DNA of 5,256 bases from Thermoflexus sp. GTDB taxonomy: Bacteria > Chloroflexota > Anaerolineae > B4-G1 > DUEL01. A program made the position numbers and the translations under genes. The notes under the pieces are model-generated. The model was given only the letters and a program-made list of their open reading frames with translations. It ran no database searches and was not told the DNA's origin. The stretch spans positions 1-5,256 of the forward strand of contig JAPYWT010000204.1 of NCBI GenBank assembly GCA_028276215.1, given 5' to 3'. Shown piece after piece: positions 1 through 5,256 of this stretch (position 1 is the first letter of the stretch; every line of letters begins with the position of its first letter).

Positions 1-3000
1 CAGGGAGCGGCGCTCAAAGACGCCCCGCTCCGGGTCGGGCACCAGGACCGAGCCGTGGGTGGCGCCGGTGGCCCGCACGGCCTCATCGGTGAGTTGGTCC
101 AGGATGAGGGCGGGGTCCAGGGTGGAATTGACGGCCTGGCCGATGCGGTAAAGGGCCTCCAGGCGCTGGCGGGCGGCCCGCTCCTGCTCATAGAGGCGGG
201 TGTTCTGGACGGCCGCGGCGACGTGGCCCGCCAGCGCTTCCAGCGTCGCCACGTCCAGCGGGGTGAAGGCATCCCGCTGGCCGCTCTGAAGGGTGAGCAC
301 GCCGATGAGGTGCCCGTGGTACTTCAGGGGGACATCCAGTTCGGCCCGGGTTTCGGTAAGGTACGGGGCGATGTAGCGGGGCTCCTGGCTCACGTCGTTC
401 GCCAGGAGGGTCTGACCGGTCCGGGCCACCCAGCCGATCATCCCCTCGCCGACCCGCTGGCGGAAGCCGGGCGGGGTGAGGCCGGCCCAGATGCCCGCCC
501 CGGCGACAAATTCCAGTTCCCCGGCCTCCTCGTCCAGGAGCATCAGGCCCGCGTAGTCGTAGCCGAAGGCACGGACAACGCCCTCCACGGCCTCCGGATA
601 GACTTTCTCCGGCTCCAGGAGGGCCGCCAGATGCTCTCCCAGTTCGGCCACGGCGGCTATCCGGCGGGCCCGCTCCTGTTCGGCCTCGTAGAGGCGGGCG
701 TTGAGGAGGGCCCCCGCCAGGACGGCCCCGGCGGCCTCTAACAGGCGGACGTGGTCGGGGGTGAAGGCCGCCTCCCGCAGGCTCCCCAGCGACATCACGC
801 CGACCAGTTCCTCCCCGAAGAGGAGGGGAACGCTGACGGCAGAGCGGACCGCTTCGTCCATTCCCCGGACCACCAGCCAGCGGTCGTCCCGGGAGACGTC
901 GTCCACGACGGCGGCCTGGCGGTGGAGGGCGACCCAGCCCGTCAGTCCCTGGCCGACTCGCGGTTGGAGGCGCCGGTCCAGTTCCTCTACGGAGGCCTCG
1001 TCGTGGCCGGTGGCGGCGATGATGCGCAGGCGGGAGGTGCCCGGTTCGGCCAGGCAGATGACCCCCTGGTCGGCCTCCGTCATCGCGCGGAGGGTCTCCA
1101 GGGCCTCCCGGGCGACGGCCCGCACGTCCAGGGTAGCGGAGAGGCGCTGGCCCAGTTGGTGGAGGAAATCCAGGTGCTCCCGCTCCCGCCGGACCTCGTC
1201 GTAGAGACGGGCATTGGTGAGGGCGACGGCCGTCTGGGCGGCGAAGAGTTCCAGGACGTCGGCGTCGGCCTGGGAGAAGGTGCGGGGCGGGTCCGCCAGG
1301 AGGACCAGGACGCCCAGCATCTCCTCCCCCCGGCGCACCGGCGCGCCGATGACCGCCGTCCAGGGATAATCGGCGTACCCGGCCGCGCGGCCCTCCCAGT
1401 GCGAATAGTCGTCCACCCAGAAGGGGCGGCCCGTCTCCCAGACCCGGCGGGTGACGCCCCCCTCGGAGGGACGCAGGCGGGTGCCGACCGGAGGCTGATT
1501 CGGCCCGACGGAGACCACCCACTCCAGGACGTCCTCCTCGGGCCGGTACAGGTAGAGCCCCCCGGCGCTCCCGCCCACCAGGTCCAGCGCCCGCCGGACG
1601 ATGGAGGGGAGGAGGACGTTCAGGTCCGTCTGGGCGAAGAGTTCCAGGCCAATCTGGCGGAGGGCCTCCGTCTGGGCGGCCTGGCGCCGGACCGCCTCCT
1701 CGGCCCGCACCCGGTCGGTCAGGTCCAGCACGGTGCCCAGGATGGCCGGGCGGCCCCGGTACTCCACGCGGGTGCCCAGGACCTCGCAGGGGAAGCGGGA
1801 GCCGTCCTTGCGCAGCCCCTGAACGGTGTAGCGGACGCTCAGCGCTTCGCCCGTCAGCCGTTTCCGGATGTTCTCCGCGACCTGCTCCCGGTCTTCGGGG
1901 GCCACCACGTCCAGCGGCCCCAGGCGGTCTATGAGTTCCTCCGGCTCGTAGCCGAACATCCGGGCCCCGGCGGGGTTGACGTACCGGAGCAGGCCGTCCT
2001 GGATGAGGTAGATGCCGGTCAGCGCGTGTTCGGCCAGGAGGCGGAAACGCTCCTCGCTCTCCCGGAGGGCCTCCTCCTGCTCCAGGGAGTGGAGGGCGAA
2101 GGCCAGGTCGCTGGCCACCTCGGCCAGGAGGCGCTGTTCCTCGGAGGACGGGGGGATACCCGCTGGCAGGGCGACGGAGAGGACGCCGTAGACCCGGCCC
2201 CCGTACGCCATACGGACGGTGAGCGCGGCGGCGCCCCGGTAGGGGAACCGGAGGGGACAGGCTGTGCAGGCCATAGGGTCGGGGGTGATCACCGGGTCGG
2301 GAACGGCCAGGGCCTGCCGGGCGCAATCGGGGGGAGTCCCGGCCGTCCAGGCCTGCAGCAGGGCCGGGAAGCCCTCCTGGACGCAGCCGGCTGCGCTCCC
2401 CCGGACGGCCCGGCCGGCCTCATCGGTCGCCACGCACCAGGCCCCGGTGTATCCCCGCGTCACCAGTTCCTCGCAGGCCTGCTGGAGAAGGCGCTCCCGG
2501 TCCCGCTCCCGTGCGATGGCCTGGTTGATGTTGCGGATGGCCCGCAGGACGGCGTTGAGGTGGGCCAGTTCCTCCTGCTTCTCTTCCAGCGCGTCCAGCG
2601 TCTCGTTGAAGGCGCGGGCCAGGTCGGCCAGTTCGTCCTGGCCGCGCACGGCCACCCGGCGCCGGGGTTCACCCCCCGCGCCGACGGCCCGCACGTCGGC
2701 CCGCAGGGCCGCCAGGCGGGCCAGGACGGAGCGGTCCAGCAGGAGGACGGCGGCCAGCGTCACCAGCAGGCCCAGCGCGGCCGTCGTGACGACCAGATAC
2801 TGGAGGGCCATGCGGCCCCGGGCGACGATGTCGCGGGGGCCCTCGGTGCGCAGGATCAGCGCCGGGCGGCCGTAGAGGTCGGTCATCAGCCCGTACCCGG
2901 CGATGCGGGCATCGTCCAGGGGGCGGGCCAGAACCGGCGCCTCCGGGGAGAGGGAGGGGTAGGCCGCGCGCAGGTCGTCGGGCCACTCTTCCGGACGGTC

Positions 3001-3612
3001 GGCCCGGTGGGCCGTGACGGAGAGGTCCAGATGGGCGCTCATCCGGGCCAGAAGGTCGGAGTTCAGGTAACGGCCGAAGACCACCGCGCCGCGCGCCGGG
3101 CCCTGCTCCTCAGAAGTGAGGATGGGGCGCGCGGTCACCAGAAGGACGCCCTCGGGCAGCAGGAGCAGGCCGCGCGTGCCCTCTTCGGGAGGACGGGCCA
3201 GGAGCACCAGCGCGTCGTACACCCCCTGGGGGACGGGGGCCTCCCGGTTCGCCTCCAGGTCGTACGCGCCGGCCCAGACCACGCGGCCGGAGGTGTGGAC
3301 GAAGAGCATCAGGTTGAGGTGGGCGGCCTGGAAAGCTTCGTTGACGAGATTGGTGTGGATGTAGGCGGGGTTGGCGTCCTCAATGAACGCGTAGGTGTCG
3401 TCCCAGGAGGCCCAGTCGTGGTTGAGGACGTCCATGGCCCGCAGTTCGTCCGTCAGGAACATCCGGACACGGTGGACGTCCCGCTCCGTATCCCGGACCT
3501 CCGCCTCCGCGAAGGCCCGCAGGAGGGTCTGGGAGAAGATGAGGCCCAGGATGGCCGTCAGGGCGGCGGTGACCAGGCCGATGGTCAACAGGGTTCGGAT
3601 TCGCAGGGACAT
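1..3612 (-). CDS. Multi-domain membrane sensor (CHASE4-HAMP-GAF-PAS-multi-GAF), probable sensor kinase, C-terminus outside window
   Basis: An unbroken frame of 1204 codons runs from an ATG at 3612 to the left edge. Residues 7-31 form a hydrophobic anchor. An extracytoplasmic region follows (about 32-267) with a CHASE4-like signature, W67-x-x-W70-D71-D72-T-Y-A-F. TM2 spans about 270-292 and HAMP about 294-343 (D326-E327-L328, F335-N336), then a coiled coil to about 372. Next come a Cys-containing GAF-like module (370-505), a PAS domain (about 515-634, with NPAGARMFGYEPEEL and the closing DLTDR), and GAF domains at about 662-803, 818-973 and 985-1139. Each ends in a similar L-Y-(D/E) linker helix (Y804, Y975, Y1141). 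A fourth GAF begins near 1155. Such proteins detect an extracytoplasmic ligand and small cytoplasmic signals. The output domain (histidine kinase, GGDEF or phosphatase) is not visible, so 'kinase' is inference. No Shine-Dalgarno motif precedes the ATG. GAF ligands cannot be assigned. Confidence 0.9.
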   Translation of the reverse strand, partial: MSLRIRTLLTIGLVTAALTAILGLIFSQTLLRAFAEAEVRDTERDVHRVRMFLTDELRAMDVLNHDWASWDDTYAFIEDANPAYIHTNLVNEAFQAAHLNLMLFVHTSGRVVWAGAYDLEANREAPVPQGVYDALVLLARPPEEGTRGLLLLPEGVLLVTARPILTSEEQGPARGAVVFGRYLNSDLLARMSAHLDLSVTAHRADRPEEWPDDLRAAYPSLSPEAPVLARPLDDARIAGYGLMTDLYGRPALILRTEGPRDIVARGRMALQYLVVTTAALGLLVTLAAVLLLDRSVLARLAALRADVRAVGAGGEPRRRVAVRGQDELADLARAFNETLDALEEKQEELAHLNAVLRAIRNINQAIARERDRERLLQQACEELVTRGYTGAWCVATDEAGRAVRGSAAGCVQEGFPALLQAWTAGTPPDCARQALAVPDPVITPDPMACTACPLRFPYRGAAALTVRMAYGGRVYGVLSVALPAGIPPSSEEQRLLAEVASDLAFALHSLEQEEALRESEERFRLLAEHALTGIYLIQDGLLRYVNPAGARMFGYEPEELIDRLGPLDVVAPEDREQVAENIRKRLTGEALSVRYTVQGLRKDGSRFPCEVLGTRVEYRGRPAILGTVLDLTDRVRAEEAVRRQAAQTEALRQIGLELFAQTDLNVLLPSIVRRALDLVGGSAGGLYLYRPEEDVLEWVVSVGPNQPPVGTRLRPSEGGVTRRVWETGRPFWVDDYSHWEGRAAGYADYPWTAVIGAPVRRGEEMLGVLVLLADPPRTFSQADADVLELFAAQTAVALTNARLYDEVRREREHLDFLHQLGQRLSATLDVRAVAREALETLRAMTEADQGVICLAEPGTSRLRIIAATGHDEASVEELDRRLQPRVGQGLTGWVALHRQAAVVDDVSRDDRWLVVRGMDEAVRSAVSVPLLFGEELVGVMSLGSLREAAFTPDHVRLLEAAGAVLAGALLNARLYEAEQERARRIAAVAELGEHLAALLEPEKVYPEAVEGVVRAFGYDYAGLMLLDEEAGELEFVAGAGIWAGLTPPGFRQRVGEGMIGWVARTGQTLLANDVSQEPRYIAPYLTETRAELDVPLKYHGHLIGVLTLQSGQRDAFTPLDVATLEALAGHVAAAVQNTRLYEQERAARQRLEALYRIGQAVNSTLDPALILDQLTDEAVRATGATHGSVLVPDPERGVFERRSL

Positions 3613-3618
3613 GTTTTT

Positions 3619-3624
3619 TCTATA
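3619..3624 (-). promoter_or_regulatory. Possible -10 box of the sensor gene, implying a leaderless mRNA
   Basis: Read on the minus strand, TATAGA lies six bases before the ATG at 3612. It sits in an AT-rich island: 3614-3628 contains one C and otherwise only A/T, in a region that is otherwise strongly GC-rich. There is no GGAGG-like sequence in front of the ATG. A -10 box this close would start the transcript at or next to the start codon, which would explain the missing ribosome binding site. I see no TTGACA-like -35 at the expected distance, because that position falls in the G-rich arm of the neighbouring palindrome. Weak call based on composition and spacing. Confidence 0.35.
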
Positions 3625-3637
3625 AAAACCACGAAGG

Positions 3638-3730
3638 ACCTCACCCCACCCCCGCCGCCTGCGGCGGCACCCCCTCCCCTCTCCTGAACAAAGTTCAGGA
3701 GAGGGGAGGGGGTTGGGGGAGGGGTGAGGT
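3638..3730. repeat. Composite palindromic spacer element 1 (three-way-junction shape)
   Basis: This element fills most of the 121-base spacer between dtd and the sensor gene. The inner stem is perfect over 21 bp: 3669-3689 pairs with 3693-3713 around an AAA loop. The outer arms, 3638-3653 and 3715-3730, pair at 15 of 16 positions (the single mismatch is A3648/A3720). On the left side only, between outer and inner arms, lies a 15-base insert (3654-3668) that is itself a hairpin, GCCGCC-TGC-GGCGGC. The right side has a single T there. The element begins ACCTCACCCC and ends GGGGTGAGGT. It resembles dispersed G/C-rich intergenic palindromes that I recall from Chloroflexota, but its copy number cannot be judged here. 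In RNA it would fold stably and could protect 3' ends or attenuate readthrough. It lacks an immediate U tract on either strand. Confidence 0.8.
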
Positions 3731-3733
3731 GGA

Positions 3734-4174
3734 TCACATCCTTTCCAGCAGGATGGTGACCGGGCCGTCGTTGTGGATTTCCACCAGCATATGGGCGCCG
3801 AAGATGCCGGTCTGGACGGGGACGCCGGCGGCGGCCAGTTCTTCGGCGAAGCGGCGGACCAGGGGCTCCGCCACCTCCGGCGGGGCGGCGTCGGTGAAGG
3901 AGGGGCGGCGGCCCCGGCGCGCGTCGGCGTAGAGGGTGAACTGGGAGACGACCAGCGCCTGGCCGCCCACGTCCAGGAGGCCGGCGTTCATCTTGCCTTC
4001 GGCGTCCTCAAAGATGCGCAGGCCGGCCACCTTCTGGGCCAGCCAGCGGGCCGCCTCGTCGGTGTCGGTGTGGGTCACCCCCACCAGCACCACCACCCCC
4101 GGCCCGATGGCGGCGACGGTCTCCCCGTCCACCGATACCTTTGCCTGCCGAACGCGCTGGACGACGATGCGCAA
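3734..4174 (-). CDS. dtd: D-aminoacyl-tRNA deacylase (D-Tyr-tRNA deacylase)
   Basis: This predicted cytoplasmic enzyme hydrolyses D-amino acids (and glycine mischarged on tRNA-Ala) from tRNA, keeping D-residues out of translation. The 146-residue product covers the whole family, which is usually about 145-150 residues. It begins RIVVQRVRQAKVSVDGE, the typical Dtd N-terminus. The two catalytic-site motifs are present: S77-Q78-F79-T80-L81, and N135-D-G137-P138-V139-T140 with the Gly-cisPro chiral-proofreading pair. The family stretch R53-I-F-E-D-A-E-G-K-M-N63 is also intact. I place the start at the TTG at 4174. It gives the family-standard N-terminus and has a strong Shine-Dalgarno motif six bases upstream. 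A GTG at 4204 would add ten atypical residues (MRWLHPRREK), lacks a ribosome binding site and lies inside a repeat. Palindromic elements flank the gene on both sides. Identification is very secure; the start is well supported. Confidence 0.97.
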   Translation of the reverse strand: MRIVVQRVRQAKVSVDGETVAAIGPGVVVLVGVTHTDTDEAARWLAQKVAGLRIFEDAEGKMNAGLLDVGGQALVVSQFTLYADARRGRRPSFTDAAPPEVAEPLVRRFAEELAAAGVPVQTGIFGAHMLVEIHNDGPVTILLERM

Positions 4175-4180
4175 CTTCTC

Positions 4181-4187
4181 CCTCCTC
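4181..4187 (-). promoter_or_regulatory. Ribosome binding site that decides the dtd TTG start
   Basis: On the minus strand this reads GAGGAGG, an almost ideal Shine-Dalgarno sequence. Six bases separate it from the TTG at 4174. Its position inside the reading frame extended from the upstream GTG (4204) argues that translation really begins at TTG. Confidence 0.85.
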
Positions 4188-4197
4188 GGATGCAACC

Positions 4198-4303
4198 ACC
4201 TCACCTCTCCCCCCGGCCCCTCCCGGAGGGGGGATTGGGGGTTTCTCCCCCTTCTCCTCCCCGTTTCGGGGAGTAGAAGGGGGCTGGGGGGATGAGGAGG
4301 GGT
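4198..4303. repeat. Composite palindromic spacer element 2, related to element 1
   Basis: This element fills most of the 136-base spacer between hepT and dtd. A 17-bp stem with one mismatch (C4256/T4274) pairs 4247-4263 with 4267-4283 around a TTT loop. Outer arms pair in two blocks: 4199-4203 (CCTCA) with 4293-4297 (TGAGG), and 4208-4214 with 4286-4292. As in element 1, the left side carries extra sequence (4215-4246) that contains its own small hairpin, C4217-T4221 with A4227-G4231. The right side has only two bases at that point. An alternative reading is two abutting or degenerate repeat units, because GGGGG at 4237-4241 can also pair with CCCCC at 4247-4251. It starts with ACCTCACC, like element 1. 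Overall pairing is weaker than in element 1, suggesting an older or diverged copy. No clear promoter for dtd is visible in it. Confidence 0.7.
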
Positions 4304-4310
4304 TCATGGC

Positions 4311-4751
4311 TCACTTTTGAACCAGATAGCCTTTCTTTGCCAGCCACTCCGTCACATACCGGGCGAAGAGCCGGAAGTCGTCCAGGTCGCTCTGCAGATG
4401 GTCGTAGACTTCCCGCAGGTTGACCTGGCGATAGCGATGCACCAGGATGTTGCGGAAGCCCGCCATACCCATGATGCGGCCCGCGAAGGCAGGCGGCAGA
4501 ATCCCTTCTTTCCCCAGGGCCACAATGATGTCGCGGTACTCTTCCACCGGGTGCTCGGTTTCCGCCGCCAGGATATGGCTGCCCACGTCCAGCAATGCCT
4601 GAATCGCCATCTGGAGGCCGTGCTCCACCGCCCAGTAATGTTTGGTCGTGGCCACAAATTCATCGTAGGAGAGATGGCGGTACTGCTCCAGTTCGTCCAG
4701 GTACTGGCCCAGGGCCGTCAGGAGGGCAGTGATCGTGTCAATGTCTACCAT
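4311..4751 (-). CDS. hepT: HEPN-domain ribonuclease toxin, HepT-like (DUF86), type VII toxin-antitoxin
   Basis: The 146-residue, mainly helical protein carries the HEPN catalytic signature Rx4HxY: R100-N-I-L-V-H105-R-Y107, inside the stretch MAGFRNILVHRYRQVN typical of DUF86/HepT. Characterised HepT proteins are dimeric RNases. They are silenced when the partner nucleotidyltransferase adenylylates the tyrosine of this motif, which here corresponds to Y107. All three motif residues are present, so the toxin should be active unless modified. Length matches the family. The ATG at 4751 has AGGAGG at 4758-4763, six bases upstream. The gene overlaps the end of the nucleotidyltransferase gene by 14 bases, so the pair is almost certainly co-transcribed and translationally coupled. 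Base composition looks less GC-rich than the sensor gene. The RNA target cannot be deduced. The family call is secure; activity in a toxin-antitoxin role follows from the pairing. Confidence 0.9.
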   Translation of the reverse strand: MVDIDTITALLTALGQYLDELEQYRHLSYDEFVATTKHYWAVEHGLQMAIQALLDVGSHILAAETEHPVEEYRDIIVALGKEGILPPAFAGRIMGMAGFRNILVHRYRQVNLREVYDHLQSDLDDFRLFARYVTEWLAKKGYLVQK

Positions 4752-5187
4752 ATCTCCCCTCCTGAATCCGCCTGACCAGGTAATACCGCTGCACCTCCCG
4801 GATGGGTCGGGTGTCCAGATAATCGCGCAGGGCCTCGGTCTGGAAGCGCACCCGCAGACGGTCGTCCTGGCAATACAACAACTGGCCGTACCGGCGCACC
4901 TGGTTCCGCAGGACGGGCGACGCCTCGGCCAGGTCCACCACCTCCACGTCGTTGCGGCGGAAGACGCCTATGAGTTCGGCGATCAGGCGGCAGCGAAGGT
5001 CAAACCGCGCGCGGGGGCTTAAGTCGTCTGCGAAGAGGACGGCAATATCCACATCCGAGAGACGCCCGGCTTTCCCGCTGGCCTGCGAGCCGAAGAGGTA
5101 GGCCAGGGTGACCTGATGCTCCCGGAAGAGTCGCTGCAGTTCCGGCAAAAGGGGCCGAATATCCCCGATGGGACCCCCTTCACGCAT
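4738..5187 (-). CDS. mntA: Minimal nucleotidyltransferase antitoxin, MntA-like
   Basis: A 149-residue soluble protein of the minimal nucleotidyltransferase (MNT) family. The catalytic motif is exact: G33-S34, ten residues, then D45-V-D47 (YLFGSQASGKAGRLSDVDIA). A third metal-binding carboxylate is expected in the following strand; candidates are D80 and E82 in NDVEVVDL. In studied type VII systems this enzyme uses ATP to add AMP groups to the HEPN partner's tyrosine and so neutralises it. Unlike larger antibiotic-modifying nucleotidyltransferases, it has no added C-terminal substrate domain; the tail (about 105-149) is a short basic helix-rich extension. It lies first in the cassette, and its stop overlaps the hepT start. 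The ATG at 5187 follows AGGGTGA (5194-5200) with a six-base gap, an acceptable though imperfect ribosome binding site. The 35-base gap to a possible upstream stop suggests a longer operon. Confidence is high for the family and good for the role. Confidence 0.9.
   Translation of the reverse strand: MREGGPIGDIRPLLPELQRLFREHQVTLAYLFGSQASGKAGRLSDVDIAVLFADDLSPRARFDLRCRLIAELIGVFRRNDVEVVDLAEASPVLRNQVRRYGQLLYCQDDRLRVRFQTEALRDYLDTRPIREVQRYYLVRRIQEGRYGRH
4758..4763 (-). promoter_or_regulatory. Ribosome binding site of hepT, inside the end of mntA
   Basis: On the minus strand this reads AGGAGG, six bases before the ATG at 4751. It lies within the last codons of the nucleotidyltransferase gene, so ribosomes finishing mntA pass directly over it. 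That fits translational coupling of antitoxin and toxin. Confidence 0.8.
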
Positions 5188-5222
5188 CGTCGCTCACCCT
5201 TTCCGCCCCGCGCAGTGTTCTC

Positions 5223-5256
5223 CTACGGCAGCCCTACCGCCGCCTTCACCTCGGCA
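5223..5256 (-). CDS. Possible C-terminal tail of an upstream gene (partial)
   Basis: Reading from the right edge on the minus strand, one frame gives AEVKAAVGLP followed by TAG at 5225-5223. Nine of its ten codons end in G or C, as in the confirmed genes. The stop falls 35 bases before the mntA start, a normal operon spacing. Ten residues are too few to name a family, and a chance frame cannot be excluded. If real, it shows that the toxin-antitoxin pair is read from, or sits directly behind, another minus-strand gene. Confidence 0.4.
   Translation of the reverse strand, partial: AEVKAAVGLP

Noticed and set aside
55..741. A 228-codon plus-strand frame
   Set aside because: Antisense to the GAF-encoding part of the sensor, with G/V/Q-rich sequence and no domain or convincing ribosome binding site.
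191..1626. GAF domains of the sensor as phytochrome-type bilin-binding or cyclic-nucleotide-binding units
   Set aside because: I see neither a conserved chromophore cysteine context nor the NKxnFx3DE motif in the three complete GAFs; their ligands stay unassigned.
188..2326. A 712-codon open frame on the minus strand, shifted relative to the sensor
   Set aside because: The product is dominated by P, G and R and matches no fold; it is a shadow of the real sensor frame, which continues without interruption through the same interval.
751..3687. A 978-codon open frame on the plus strand, opposite the sensor gene
   Set aside because: Its translation is low-complexity, rich in G, Q, D, V and R, with no recognisable domain. 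The minus-strand frame opposite it has clear CHASE4, HAMP, PAS and GAF signatures. Long antisense frames are expected in DNA with strong GC bias at third positions.
3669..3713. The 21-bp hairpin as a classical intrinsic terminator of dtd
   Set aside because: No U tract follows the stem on either strand; on the minus strand the nearest T run is about 45 bases beyond the stem, next to the sensor start. Its repeat-like structure explains it better, though it may still affect RNA ends.
3773..4276. Plus-strand frames opposite dtd and its spacer
   Set aside because: The minus-strand product has all Dtd motifs; the plus-strand frames run into the palindromic element and have repeat-derived proline/arginine-rich ends.
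3638..4303. The two repeats as part of a CRISPR array
   Set aside because: Only two diverged copies exist, separated by a complete gene; there are no regularly spaced units and no cas genes.
4317..4775. A 152-codon plus-strand frame opposite hepT
   Set aside because: Antisense shadow; the minus strand encodes an intact HEPN protein with its own ribosome binding site.
4738..5187. The nucleotidyltransferase as an aminoglycoside resistance enzyme
   Set aside because: It is a minimal 149-residue enzyme without the extra substrate-binding domain, and it overlaps a HEPN partner; the toxin-antitoxin reading fits much better.

Overview
The window is a GC-rich bacterial segment in which every gene I can support lies on the minus strand. 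Transcription therefore runs from high to low coordinates: tail of an unidentified gene -> mntA-like -> hepT-like -> dtd -> a very large multi-domain sensor protein that runs off the left edge. A Chloroflexota (Anaerolineae-like) host is my best guess. The reasons are the high GC, the CHASE4/HAMP/PAS/multi-GAF sensor, and the G/C-rich palindromic spacer elements beginning CCTCACC. This is inference from memory of such genomes, not a search result.

Region by region: 5223-5256 is probably the last ten codons of an upstream gene. Positions 4311-5187 hold a two-gene cassette, a minimal nucleotidyltransferase with an exact GSx10DxD motif and a HEPN protein with an exact Rx4HxY motif. The two overlap by 14 bases and match the type VII HepT/MntA toxin-antitoxin layout. 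Positions 3734-4174 encode D-aminoacyl-tRNA deacylase (Dtd), most likely starting at TTG behind a strong ribosome binding site. Positions 1-3612 encode at least 1204 residues of a membrane-anchored signalling protein: TM - CHASE4-like sensor - TM - HAMP - coiled coil - Cys-rich GAF-like module - PAS - GAF - GAF - GAF - start of a fourth GAF. Its output domain lies outside the window.

The two spacers that flank dtd are almost filled by related composite palindromes, at 3638-3730 and 4198-4303. In both, the left arm carries an extra small hairpin with no partner in the right arm, so each could fold as a three-way junction. These elements are the least explained part of the window. The dtd and toxin-antitoxin genes have no evident functional link to the sensor. 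Co-orientation and short spacers allow shared transcription, but no clear promoter or canonical intrinsic terminator separates them, apart from a possible -10 box directly in front of the sensor gene.
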